Source: Darksidea phi
Lineage: Eukaryota > Ascomycota > Dothideomycetes > Pleosporales > Lentitheciaceae
Assembly: GCA_030770425.1 (NCBI GenBank)
Contig: JASJFT010000247.1
Coordinates: 1 to 63,479, forward strand
Direction of reading: 5' to 3'
Length of the DNA stretch: 63,479 bases
Shown here: in pieces, positions 13,060 through 23,514 of the stretch
How the letters are laid out: every line of letters starts with the position of its first letter
Position numbering within the stretch: position 1 is the stretch's first letter
The notes under the pieces: generated by a model
Databases searched by the model: none
What the model saw: the letters and a program-made list of their open reading frames with translations, nothing else
Told to the model about the DNA's origin: nothing
Position numbers and translations under genes: made by a program

Positions 13060-14560
13060 TGAAGGTGGGAAGGCTGTCCGTCCTGTTGGTTGGCCAAATG
13101 CTCCTACTAATATGCCTTCCAAAATATCTTCGCAAAGCTCGCTATTTAGGATCTCGTTCCAGCCGATGAAAAATGCGGCTGTAAAGACGAAGACAGCGGC
13201 CATTACGGGCGTATCCGGTGTGCTAGCTGCCGTCGCTGCTAAGAGAACTCCACCGGTATAAAATACGATAATGATCTAGATGTTTGTCCTCCGTTTAAAA
13301 ATGTGCCAACCATTTCGCCAACCAGGATGCCTGGAGTGGATATACAGGACATCCATCCAGCCCACATGATGTTGTGCCCACTCAAGTAGAGCGTAGCCCC
13401 CATGCTTGGACAAACGATTGCGAGTGCGTAATAAATAGCAGCGCCGAGTGACCAGAACAAGACGGAGATATTTCAGGCCAAGTTATTAGACACGTTTATG
13501 AGAAGCAGTGACTCTTTTAGTGGTGAAAACGCCCCATAAACGAAAACCCCGACAATTGAAGCGAAACCTACAATCACGGTTGTGATGACGTTGGCGGACG
13601 TCCAGGAATGCACTTTGCCGCCCCAAGTGAGGCCCCTAAGATTAAAAGATCCATGGTGAAAAGAAGCGTTCCGATGTAGTCAAATTCTTTTACGAACTAG
13701 GTGACACGAGAACCCGCATGGTTTTCGGCGAACGTAGGTGGTTTGTAAAAGAAGAACCGTGCGACAATTGTGGCGGTATTGAGAGCGATGAGGAGGTAGA
13801 AGATACTACATAAATAATGAGTGTAGCGCGTACAAGCACGATAAAGGGTAGTTTTATACCCTCTCCGGCCAGAGGAAGTCTGAAAAACGAAACCATACGA
13901 TATGGCTTGGGCGAATCCGGTTGTTGGAATCGCCTACCCAAACCTAAGCGCGTAATTTGCTGCTGTAGTATGTTCTAGCTTGACGATATGGCTTACACCC
14001 AGGTTTGAGCGAAGAATTGGTACTTCGTGGGGACAAGTTTGCTGACAACAATTTGCTGATGGTTAATTTCACATATATATGTGCTTAATGGTCATGACGT
14101 GAGCTTACAAGCATACGAAAGCTGTGATGCAGCACTAAGATCGATAAGAACCTCAGCGGCAATAAAGACTAGAATACTTAGTGCAACGGCGGCGACTACG
14201 CAGCCCAGAGTTGCAAGTACATTATCTCCAATGAAAAACCAACGACGACCTAACGCGATCAGTACGAAAATGCGCAGTATGATCTGGGGTAGTCCTACCG
14301 AAAGGATTTACTCAAACACCCCACAAGCATAGGCCCAAGCGAGTTTGTAAGTAGGTACGATAGGGCAATCCAGCTTAAAATCGGTTCATGGCCGATGTCG
14401 GCGTTAATGAAGCTAGGACTCACGTTGCGAGACCAAAACCACCTACACCGTAGCCAAAACTGGCACTGGTGGCGAACACTATTTCCGGTCAGTCCGGAGT
14501 TGTGTAAGTCCGGATAGTATTGGGAACGTACTGGAGCCCAGGAAGTCGGCACACCTGGAG
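13060..14560 (-). pseudogene. decayed MFS efflux transporter (TRI12-like)
   Basis: Reading the minus strand from about 14560 down, pieces of one transporter appear in order but in different frames. These are an N-terminal DIGxxPxxSWIALSYLL segment with LVGxLS (about 14300-14400), LGRRWFFIGDNVLATLGC (about 14180-14250), ALNTATIVARFFFYKPPTF (about 13740-13800), a FDYIGTLLFTMDLLILG-like segment (about 13630-13690), an SLGAAIYY...WAGWMSCISTPG segment (13239-13460) and FIGWNEILN (about 13160). The order matches 14-TM TRI12/siderophore-type MFS pumps. Many frameshifts and stops interrupt it and the C-terminal helices are missing. It is clearly non-functional. Some joins could be short introns, but not all of them. 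Confidence 0.75.
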
Positions 14561-15306
14561 TATCACTGGGGCAGCTCATCCTCTGCGACCGTAAAGCCAC
14601 AACCGGGAATCTCTTTCTCCTGGGAGATGTGATGCTTTTCCGAGTCGGAAAGTGTCTCGAGGTGAGAAATAGTGTTGATCTGCCCACTGTCTTTCGTTAC
14701 CGCCATTTTTGATGAGTAACAAGAAAGTGATCCGGGTGGGTTCAGGTTGGGACAAAGACACTTGTGATACGCATGTGGACACGGATGATCGTCAATCTTA
14801 TGAAACGACAGAGTGGGTGATTAGAGCCGGCCTGGATTATGTCCTTACCCAAAGCACCTCTAGTGGCATGTGCTATTCTAAGGATTTGTGGGGAAGTAAG
14901 GACAAGGAGAATAACTGACATTATGCTTGTTGATAAGGATGAGCCTTCGTTAGCTTCAGCATGCGGGACGAACATGTGGCGGAAAACATCAAGCAGGGGA
15001 CGCCAAGCAAGAAAGTAAGATGATCTTCCGGGATCTCCCGACTTAAGAATTCGAAGCAGTAAAGTCTAGTGTAAAATGCTTGTTGTAGGTTTATACGCCG
15101 GAAGGGAGCTGCTTAAGAGTTTTCTCGGTGGACATAATAAATGGGTAGGCTGGGCTCACAATTATTGTTTGGAACAAATATCCGGGGTAATGCGGGGTTG
15201 ACCCCAACGCTAGCGAAGGGTGTTGGCTTATGAATCAGTCGGCGCGCTGAACTGACTCATGAAGAGTTTGAACTGATGTGTTGGATGTCGACAGCGCTCT
15301 CTAGCT
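14561..15306. other. intergenic region
   Basis: Lies upstream of the transporter pseudogene and downstream of the SDR gene. Short open frames show no recognised motif. Remains of the pseudogene's N terminus could extend into it. Confidence 0.4.
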
Positions 15307-16263
15307 CTATGCAGATCGTTTATCTGCTTCGATAAAGTCCTTGATAGTCTGCTCCAGCCCTACATCTTCTGAAAACCCTAAGCTCTTAGCCCTGGACGTA
15401 TCATACTTCGCGGGCCAACTGAGCACGATTCTCTGGATAGTCTCATCTCTCTTCTCTGTGACTAGTGCGCGTGTGTTTTTCCCTGCCACCTTCTCTAGAG
15501 CATCTAGAATTTCCCCGCTCGTCGCTGTGTAGCCTGGTAGGAGGATGGTTCGGAAATGGCCAAATTTTTCGGCCGGAATATTCATGGCATGTACCAAATT
15601 ATGTACTAGTGTGCGTGGGGATGTGAGCCAGATGCCGATGTTTGGATCCACGGGAAGTTCGCTTTGTTGGCCATGCACTGGTTCTCTTACTATGCCGGAA
15701 ACGAAAGACGATGCCGCGGCAGTCGGGGCTCCAGCTCTGACGAACACGGTGGGTAAGCGTACCACACGGCCGTCTATCAAGCCTCTCCTCGAATAGTCGT
15801 TGATGAGGTATTCGATCATCAGCTTCTGCGTGCCGTACGAGCTCTCCGGCATCGGCACCACATCCGTCTCGGTTGCGACGTTCTGGACTGCAGCTCTTCC
15901 GTTGACAGCGCAAGAAGACGAGAAGATAACCTTTGTCCCGGGCCTCTCCTGTCGGATGATATCGAGCAGACTCCGCACGCTGTCGAAGTTCACCTTGAGA
16001 CCTAGATCAAGGTTCGCTTCTGAGCCGCTTGACATTATGCCGTGGAGAATATAGATTGCATCCGGAGATCTCTCAATTAAACCTCGGCAGGCTTCAGGTT
16101 CCGTAAGGTCGGCGTCAACGCATGTAACTTGCTCAGACGATGTTGGGTTTGGGGGCGACTGCACGTCAGCAAGAATGAGTTCGGCATCAGAGAGTGTCTC
16201 GATTAGCTTTCGCGCGAGAGCTTGGCCGACGAATCCGCCGGCGCCGGTGATGATGACTCTCAT
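15307..16263 (-). CDS. NAD-dependent epimerase/dehydratase family SDR (D-erythronate dehydrogenase-like)
   Basis: A single exon encodes 318 aa from the ATG at 16263. A longer reading frame starts at 16374, but the internal Met directly precedes the Rossmann strand (MRVIITGAGGFVGQAL), so it is the natural start. Extended-SDR features are the TGAGGFVG nucleotide-binding loop near the N terminus, the acidic end of strand 2 (LADV), the SSSCAVNG active-site Ser and the YGTQK catalytic Tyr-Lys. The sequence pattern around YGTQKLMIEYLINDYSRRG and RLPTVFVRAG resembles DenD-type D-erythronate dehydrogenases that oxidise four-carbon sugar acids. This substrate assignment is by family resemblance only. 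The neighbouring transporter is dead, so no working cluster is evident. Confidence 0.85.
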   Translation of the reverse strand: MRVIITGAGGFVGQALARKLIETLSDAELILADVQSPPNPTSSEQVTCVDADLTEPEACRGLIERSPDAIYILHGIMSSGSEANLDLGLKVNFDSVRSLLDIIRQERPGTKVIFSSSCAVNGRAAVQNVATETDVVPMPESSYGTQKLMIEYLINDYSRRGLIDGRVVRLPTVFVRAGAPTAAASSFVSGIVREPVHGQQSELPVDPNIGIWLTSPRTLVHNLVHAMNIPAEKFGHFRTILLPGYTATSGEILDALEKVAGKNTRALVTEKRDETIQRIVLSWPAKYDTSRAKSLGFSEDVGLEQTIKDFIEADKRSA

Positions 16264-16975
16264 AATGGGTGGTGATGGAAAAGGCGGACTGAGTTCAAAA
16301 GTGCGCGACCACCTTGAAGGAGAAATGCAAAAGGCGGTGGTGGAGCGTGCTTTGGATTTAGACCGGGGAAGCAAGTTCCCCGCACAGAAACCTCGTCATA
16401 ATGAGGCGAAACAATGAGGGACATACCCAGCGCCCAACGATGGATAGAGCGAGAACCCTTTCGAAAAGAGACACGAATCTTCTCATTGGCATCTTGCGAA
16501 TTGTCTATAGATGTGCTGTGTACGCTTATGGTCATATCGAGCTGCATCCAAAGCTATTTCTCGCCATTCTCAACCCACGAAGCGGGTCGCCTACCGTAGC
16601 ACGCAAGCGGCACATAGAATGGATGTTACTGGGCATCAAGTACTGAAAATTTTCTGAGCTATTTGCGTGTATGAATTTTTCTTTTCGCTCCTTCGGGATC
16701 CATGCAGGACAACAGCGAGGCCTGTTTCGCGCGGAGCGAGCCGGTGGAAAACACTCAAACCAGCTCAAAAGGCGTTTACGAAATCCTACATCTCACTCAA
16801 CCCCGGCCAGATGCTCTATTATTAATTTAAGCACCAGTCAGACGCGGCTGTTGATCCCCTGTACAGAATACCATTTCCCTATCCACTAGCTTCAGCGATA
16901 TCTTTCCACTATAAAGTATGCCACAATGCTCAAGCCACGCACGCTAGTTGCGGACCCGTCTCGTCACTATCAACC
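16264..16975. other. divergent promoter region
   Basis: Separates the divergently transcribed SDR (minus) and carboxylesterase (plus) genes and probably holds both promoters. A CACTATAAAG box at about 16908-16917 lies 60 bp before the esterase ATG. Confidence 0.5.
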
Positions 16976-18547
16976 ATGGCCATCACCGTGGCGCTTCTCG
17001 TCAGCTTCCTTCACCTTCCTGCAACTAGAGCCGTCTACAGTCCGACTGTGAAGACTTCATCGGGTGTAGCTACGGGTTTCATCAACAGTACCACGCCAAA
17101 TGTTGCCCAGTTTCTTGGGATTCCGTTCGCTGAAGCTCCATTAGGAGCGCTGAGATGGCTTCCACCGAGGCTGAAGGCTGCAGAGGGGCCCATCAACGCA
17201 ACAGCGTTCGGCAACAACTGCCCCCAGTTTATAAGCAACCTGACTACAGTGTACTCAGAGGATGCGACTGGGTTCGTGACTCCGCAAAACACGGGCGAAG
17301 ACTGCTTGTCCGTCAGTATATGGACACCGAAGGACTGCAGCGAGAACAGCTCGCTCCCTGTGATCGCTTGGCTCTATGGCGGAGGGTTCTATGAAGGAGG
17401 CGCAAACGTACCGTACCAGATCCCAACTCAGTGGGTCGAAAGGAGCCAGAAGCACATCGTAGTATCGATCAAGTAAGTTTCCGGGCTCACTTGACGGGAT
17501 TTGTGGTTGACAAGCCGTAGCTATCGCGGCAACATCTTTGGCTTTCCAAACGCCGCCGGACTGAAAGACGACGAGCAAAATCTTGGATATTTGGACCAGC
17601 GCCTTGCGATTGAGTGGATCCAGCTGAACATCAAAAATTTCGGCGGCGACCCAAATCGCATTACCCTATGGGGACAATCATCGGGGGCGATGTCGGCCGA
17701 TTATTACAATTTTGCGTACACTGAAGACCCTATCGTACAGGGCCTGATCATGGACTCAGGAACTGCAGCAATTCAAGGGTTTTCGGTAGACGGATCCGAC
17801 CATTCAAACTTTACCTTTGTCGCTACACACTTTGGGTGCGGCAACCTCAGTGCAGAAGCAGAGCTAGCTTGCCTTAGGAAGGTGGATTCAAAGGACATTA
17901 TCGCACTCCTAAAAGAGCGGACCGATGCCGGTACCCCACCCTTGATCACGTTTGTTGCTACTGTCGACAATCGTACAACGTTCGCCAACTATACGGAGAG
18001 GGCCCTTGCAGGTAACTTTACGAAGAAGCCTGCCATCGTGGGTACCAATGCAGACGAAGGCAGATCGTTCGTTCTTCCTTACAATCAAATCAATGGGCCA
18101 CCTATGGACCAGGCGAACCTAACTACCCTGGGCGTCTTCCTCTGTCCTGCTGTCAAAACAACGCAAGATCGATACAATGCTGACCCCGCCGTTGCCACCT
18201 ATCGCTATCTCTACGGCGGAAACTTCACCAACATCTCCCCGCAATGGTGGCAAGGCGCTTACCACTCCTCAGAATTACCGCTCATTTTCGGGACATCTGA
18301 CCTCCTTAGAGGCTCTTCTACGCCATTTGAAATTGAAGTCTCGAAGAAGATGCAAGATTACTGGCTTGCGTTTGCAGAAGATCCCGTGAATGGTTTGCCA
18401 AAGCTAGGTTGGCATGCGTATGAACCGAGTGGGGACGGTGTGTTGATCGGATGGAAGGATGTTGTGAGCCAGCCGATTGCGGAGGCGAGGCTGGATGCAC
18501 CTTGCGATGGAGCGATGCCCAGGCCTGGTGCACTACCGCCGCCATAG
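16976..18547 (+). CDS. secreted type-B carboxylesterase/lipase
   Basis: Two exons, 16976-17472 and 17521-18547 (48-nt intron), give 507 aa. A signal peptide is present (MAITVALLVSFLHLPATRA). Alpha/beta-hydrolase features include the oxyanion-hole stretch LYGGGFYEGG, the nucleophile elbow G-Q-S-S-G with Ser219, the acidic residue in TNADEG and the catalytic His in GAYHSSELPLIFG. In most type-B carboxylesterases the elbow reads GESAG; the Q and S here are substitutions next to the catalytic Ser but leave the GxSxG pattern intact. The early Cys pair around EDCLSVSIW is also typical. Several N-glycosylation sites fit an extracellular enzyme. The substrate cannot be told from sequence. Confidence 0.92.
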
Positions 18548-19232
18548 AACGCGTGGTCTTGTGATCGGGGCCGGTATGCCGCAACGCTGTGCGCGCCTGA
18601 CAGGATAACTATCTTAACATGTTGACCCCGGACACCCTAGCCAATAAAGGGCCAATCTGCACCAGGTGTCTCGACCGAGACCCACAGGCAAACATCACAC
18701 AGTTTGATCACATGACAATTGGAGAACTTTTCTGATTCTGGCACGAAAGCGTTCCACTCTTTTCATGTGCAGTTGAAATTTCAGTGCTGGTCTTCAGATG
18801 TACGCAGTTTATCATTGAGTAGAAAAACTCCCCTACAATAGCATAGTTGCGCAATGCAGCTTTTCCTCAGGAAAAATATATATATATATAATTTCGATAT
18901 AAAGGCCTAGGTGCGTATAGCCGAGTACGCCCTTACGATTAACGCACCCATAAGCCGATTTCCTACGGTAATCACATGATGTCATGCTGTCCAACTACGC
19001 CGCACGCGCATGCCTTGCTACAAAACCTCGGAAGCACCCTACGCACGCTTCTTCATTAACGCCAGGAATACTCCACTATCACTCTGGCTACTGCTCCGCC
19101 TCCTGATTCAAGGCTTTATATTAATCATATTACTACCCAGTATTGGCGCCTATACAGTATTCTGCAAAGCTACGCGTCAGATACACGGATTCTCAAGACC
19201 CAACTATAGCATCAACTCACAATTCATCATAT
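18548..19232. other. intergenic region with AT-repeat
   Basis: Contains an (AT)n run at about 18877-18890 and the promoter of the following small gene. No coding signal was recognised. Confidence 0.45.
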
Positions 19233-19851
19233 ATGGCTATCAAACTCGAGCCAGGGGTCGAGTACCTCACCCACGAGGTGAGCTAGCATGATGGTAATGT
19301 AGAATCTCAACTAACCGCTGCCTCAGGATCCCGAACACGACCATATTCAGTCTATGTGCGACTCATGCTGTGAGCCATGCGATTGTACAGAAGTAAAGGA
19401 GCTAGGAAAACACTGCCAGCACTGCTACCACTGTCTGGCATGTTCAACCGCAGTAGCAATGGGATGCCGACCATGTCCTTCTTCGCCCAACAGAAGCATC
19501 TATCGATCATATTTTCGCCGTAGACGCAAGGACGGTATTGAAGATGCTTTTATCGAACACGATTGCGAAGGGATGAAAGGGAAGGATGAACCAGGAGTAT
19601 GGTGCCCGTGCAAGGTACCGTTTGACTCACCTCTCATCTATCCCAATTCTCCGCTTCCGTTGGATACCGAAGACGCCACTGCTGATCATGCTGAATCTTG
19701 CGAAAAACATAAAGGGAAGGATGAAGGCCCAGGCATACGGTGCTCGTGCATGGTACCACCTCAGTTGTCACTCGATGTGGATAACGAATACGTCACTTCT
19801 GAGCAGGCTGAATCGAAGGAAACACCAGAAGAGATACCATCGAAAGAGTAG
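19233..19851 (+). CDS. small Cys-rich hypothetical protein
   Basis: Two exons, 19233-19277 and 19327-19851, are joined over a 49-nt intron (GTGAGC...CTCAG) to give 189 aa starting MAIKLEPGVEYLTHEDPEHD. It was not recognised as a known family. The N-terminal half has a dense Cys/His cluster (SMCDSCCEPCDC, HCQHCYHCLAC, GCRPCP) that looks metal-binding. The C-terminal half contains an internal duplication of the form C-E-x-x-K-G-K-D-E-x...C-x-C-x-V-P (about residues 96-115 and 140-160). There is no signal peptide, so a nuclear or cytosolic role is likelier. It sits next to a transposon insertion. Confidence 0.65.
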
Positions 19852-20139
19852 CAGGTATATGTCCTGAACGAATCAACCACTTAATATTCGTTTACTTAAT
19901 AAAATTGATTCTTATTGTTGAATGGCCTATAATCCATTCGAGATAGACGATAGGGGTTTGATCAAGTTAATGACCAGATGGTTGTACGTACGTACGGAAT
20001 GGAAATAAAAAATAAAACAAAACAATACAATCCAACGATGATTCATAGTTTCTAAAGGGACTCCAGATGGAAGCCCCTTTTATCTAAAAGAATCGCGCGA
20101 AGCTCCGTGCGTAGCGAATCGCCAAGGAGGTAATTCGTA
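19852..20139. other. short intergenic region before the transposon
   Basis: AT-rich 3' flank of the Cys-rich gene. It ends with the TA target-site duplication (20138-20139) of the transposon. Confidence 0.5.
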
Positions 20140-20215
20140 CAAGGGGGGATCATGAACGGGCTACCCCCCCTATCGCCGCCACCAAGCTTGGCAAAAATTG
20201 GCAAAAAGACACCTG
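20140..20215 (+). repeat. left terminal inverted repeat of the Tc1 element
   Basis: Starts CAAGGGGGGATCATG and matches the reverse complement of 21512-21590 over about 76 bp with a few mismatches and length changes in the C/G-run. Confidence 0.9.
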
Positions 20216-21244
20216 ATTTTTCAACTATCTACCACTTTGTAGGGCCGCCCTCAGCGTCGATTACAGCCTGGCAGCGCTCCCTCATATTCTGCGTATACTT
20301 TGAGAAATCAGGTAGCTCAATTTTAGCCCACTCCTCCTCTGCATAGCGCCGAACGTCCTCCGCTGTCCTAGGAAATCGCCTACTGATTCGGTACTTCAGC
20401 AGCCGCCAAACGTTCTCAATAGGGTTCAAATCAGGTGAGTTGGCAGGCCAGATTATTCGCAGGATCCCAAGCTGCCCGTGTAGAGCCTGAGTAGCCCGGG
20501 CTGTATGGACTGAAGAGCCATCTTCCATCAGGATTGGTAGCTGAACAGAGCCCTTGAAGGCGTGGATAACAGGGACAATATGCTGCCGATAGACCTCTCT
20601 ATTAACCTTCCCCCACTCCTTCTCAAAGACAACCATAGGGCCCTTCTGCTGGCTAGTAATACAGCCCCAGATCATCCACGCTGAGTATCCGCGGAACTTT
20701 GGTATACAGCAAGATAGCTCATACTTCTCCTCTGCGCGCCGAGTAACGTATACCTGCCCATGGCTACAGGCTATTAAGCACTTATCTGTCCATATAACCC
20801 GTAACCACTGCCAGTCGTTCCAATTAACGTGAGCTCGAGCCTAGGCTAGACGATCGCGGCGGTGTTCCTCTGTGAGAAGCGGCTTCTCAGTTGCTCTGCG
20901 GCGGAAATATGCCTCTTTCTCAAACGCCTTAGCAAGCGTACGCTTACAGGCTTGTATCCCTTCTAGTTCTGCGATGAGGGGGAGGGGGAGCCGTCTATGA
21001 TAGCTATCAATAGTTGCCCGCTTAATCAGGCGCTGGCGCTTGATAGTATCGAGAATAGGCGGCCTACCTTGAGGCTTCTTGGGCGTCTCAGGTAGGCTGA
21101 TTGTACGGCGAACAGTAGAGCGTGGGATCGTGAGGGCGCTGCTAATCTGCGTGTAGGACCAGCCAGCGTAGTTGCGCAGGGTAAGGATCTCGATTCGTTG
21201 GCGGTAGCTGAGCCGCCTGCCAGGGCCCTCAGAGCTTTCGGAGT

Positions 21245-21444
21245 GTTGCTGGCTGTCGCGGGCGCGTTGCTGGCTGTCGCGGGCGCGTTGCTGGCTGTCG
21301 CGGGCGCGTTGCTGGCTGTCGCGGGCGCGTTGCTGGCTGTCGCGNNNNNNNNNNNNNNNNNNNNNNNNNNNNNNNNNNNNNNNNNNGTTGCTGGCTGTCG
21401 CGGGCGCGTTGCTGGCTGTCGCGGGCGCGTTGCTGGCTGTCGCG
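21245..21444 (-). repeat. 21-bp minisatellite inside the transposase N terminus
   Basis: Near-perfect 21-bp tandem units, each coding for the heptad RARDSQQ on the minus strand, occur on both sides of an assembly gap. At least four units precede the gap and three follow it. Because the unit is a multiple of three, copy-number change keeps the frame. Confidence 0.93.
21345..21386. other. assembly gap (42 N)
   Basis: Unknown bases within the 21-bp repeat. The repeat phase before and after the gap requires a length of 5 plus a multiple of 21 (26, 47, ...), so 42 is not the true length. Confidence 0.9.
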
Positions 21445-21511
21445 GGCACGGATTCTGTGTAGAGAGGGCATTTTTTGATTGAGGGGACCTACCTTAGGAG
21501 CGCTGAGAAAA

Positions 21512-21590
21512 CAGGTGTCTTTTTGCCAATTTCTGCCAAGCTTGGTGGCGGCGACAGGGGGGGGGGCAGCCCGTACATGATGACCCCTTG
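21512..21590 (-). repeat. right terminal inverted repeat of the Tc1 element
   Basis: Ends ...GATGACCCCTTG before the TA duplication and is the inverted partner of 20140-20215. It includes a 10-G run where the left end has a 7-C run. Confidence 0.9.
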
Positions 21591-21592
21591 TA

Positions 21593-22191
21593 GCGTCATG
21601 TACCATGATTTGAGAAATGCAAGAAAAGAGAGGATCTCGGAGGAAGTGGATGGAACCGCGGTTATGGCGGAGGGCTTTTGTGGATAATGCAATTGCTAGC
21701 GGCCGGCATGCTGTTCCGTCCATCACCAGAGGCGCGATGTCGATGCAGTGGTACAAAAGCGCTTTCGTAGGTGGCTAGCTTGTCTATGATGTCATCCGGA
21801 ACGGCTTGGACATAAACTATAGGCCTGCAGACGAGCGAGTCCAGAGGAAGGGGACAGAATGGGTGTCCTTGAACTAGACAGCGAAGCCTCGAGCATTCTA
21901 TGTTCTTTGATCATGAAGGATCTTTGGCGAGATGCACTAGAATGAGGAACGATAGCGGCAGGGCGCGATCATTGATGAGGCATCTGAAAGGCATTGGCTA
22001 GTCCAGATACGGGTTAGCTCAACTAGCCAATGTCTTGGCGCTGGCTTCCTAGCCAGTCTCACGCTTCTTCTCGACTTCAACACCACCATGGCTTTGCTAG
22101 GAACATCATTCATGCTTACTAGGGTCGCTTGCTTCAAGTGCTATGTATAATCTTTCTGCTCCATCCGCTATATACATCCCCAGGTCGACCC
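21593..22191. other. intergenic region
   Basis: Between the transposon and the 3' end of the GH5 gene. No gene was recognised. Confidence 0.5.
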
Positions 22192-23514
22192 TCAGCCCTT
22201 TAGTGACGCATCAATCATCCCCTTGAGCGCGTTAATCGCCGCCGTGCTTCTCCAGTCCGACCACTGATGGTTTAGCAAGCCCCACGATTCCTCGTAGTCC
22301 TGTGTGCCAGATCGAATATAGTAACTGCCACTCAACACCCAAACCGTCCACCCCGTTTTCCACTGCGGCATCAGCTTCTTCAAGCAGGTCGCATACACCT
22401 TAGAATAATCGCTTCCAGACTGCGAAAACCCAAACTCCGTCAGCACAACTGGCATCCTGTTCACAGCCTTGTCTCCCGTAGCCCTAAACCCATTATTCCA
22501 AAGCCCACTTTCCATGCTGCCACAGTTGGTTGCGTCGTTCTGGTAGTTGTGTAATTCTAGTACGAGTTTGTCCGCGTACTTGTAATCTGTTAATCGGAAC
22601 CTTTTGCCCGACCCAAGGTCATCGCCCGTGGCGATCGGAGCGATGTTTGTGTCGAAGTCAAGACCGGAGAGGAAGATGAGGAGGGAGGGATTGGCTTTGT
22701 TGACGAGGTCGGCGGTGGGCATTACTTGGGCATACCAGGTTGCCCAGTTATAGGCTAGGGAAGAGCCGGCTTTATCGGGTTTGCGGAATTCGTTGCGGAG
22801 GCCGATGGAGACGAGGGCTGGCCATTTCTTTCCCTGATGCAATGTCAATGGGGAGGACAGTGCGAGGGAAAGGGACGTACATATTCGGCCATATACTGCA
22901 CGCCGCGCTTCCACTTCTCAGTGTTGAAGTATGTGTCACCGAACCAGCTGTTTCCATCATTCGTCGAGCAGCACCAAGCGCCTTTCGACATATGGTTATC
23001 CAGGTGAACGTATATGCCTTGCTTCCCGAGCTCGGCGGCAACAGCGTCGAAGACCTACGAGAATCGGAGTCAGCCGCGAGCATGTGCCTGCTCCCCCCGG
23101 AGTGCTAACCTGCAATCTTGTGGTCGTCGGTCCAAATGACGGATTGTTCTTCACAACCTGCTGATAAACCTTCTCGCCATTTGCTGCTCCCAGCGCCTTC
23201 GTAAACGCCTTCTGGATCGTCACGTCGCCCCCGTTATCTTTGATATCATCGACCATCTCGATCGCGAACGTCAATCGCACGACGTTCATCCTTAAGCTCT
23301 TGATCTTCGACACGATGGAAGCAATAGACTGGTACTGCAAACCTTCCGGTATCATAACATCGGCAGCACCCGGCCAATTCACGCCAACATAGGTGAAGTT
23401 CGTACCGGTAGAGTCTTGTATCCATTGCTTGTTAGTTACAAAGGGCGCATTTGGGAAGGCGGTAAGGAGGCCAGGGAGCGCGAGAGCGCAGAAGAGGGAG
23501 GTGAGAAGTTGCAT
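22192..23514 (-). CDS. secreted glycoside hydrolase family 5 (endoglucanase-like)
   Basis: Three exons on the minus strand, 23514-23110, 23054-22881 and 22833-22192, join in phase 0 to give 406 aa. A signal peptide (MQLLTSLFCALALPGLLTA) leads into the GH5 TIM barrel. The features seen are NVVRLTFAIEM, HLDNHMSKGAWCC (conserved HLDNH strand), the acid/base Glu in SIGLRNEFR, LELHNYQ and the nucleophile Glu in VVLTEFGFSQ, followed by WVLSGSYYIRSG. This is the layout of fungal GH5 cellulase-like enzymes. No cellulose-binding module is present. The enzyme is expected to cleave beta-glucans outside the cell; the exact substrate is not determined by what is visible. Confidence 0.92.

Larger units (their letters stand above)
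20229..21471 (-). pseudogene. Tc1-type DDE transposase with premature stop
   Basis: Read from the ATG at 21471 to the stop at 20229, one frame encodes an N-terminal run of RARDSQQ heptads, a helix-turn-helix region (SYRQRIEILTLRNYAGWSYT and following), a second HTH-like GRPPILDTIKRQRL region and the DDE catalytic domain. The acidic triad is seen in VIWTDKC, LMEDGSSVHTA and NSPDLNPIENVW. The last two residues are separated by 34 positions, so DD34E as in Tc1. An in-frame TAG at 20841-20843 splits the gene just before ARAHVNW, where the family usually has an aromatic residue. A CpA-to-TpA change on the plus strand would turn TGG into this TAG, which fits RIP. The 42-N gap also shifts the frame inside the repeat. 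Confidence 0.9.
20140..21590 (-). mobile_element. Tc1/mariner-family DNA transposon, complete ends
   Basis: A 1.45-kb element bounded by long terminal inverted repeats (20140-20215 and 21512-21590) and flanked on both sides by TA (20138-20139 and 21591-21592), the target duplication of Tc1/mariner elements. It carries one transposase gene on the minus strand, filling almost the whole interior. The structure is complete, but the transposase has a premature stop, so this copy is non-autonomous. A run of N (21345-21386) interrupts a tandem repeat inside it. Confidence 0.93.
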
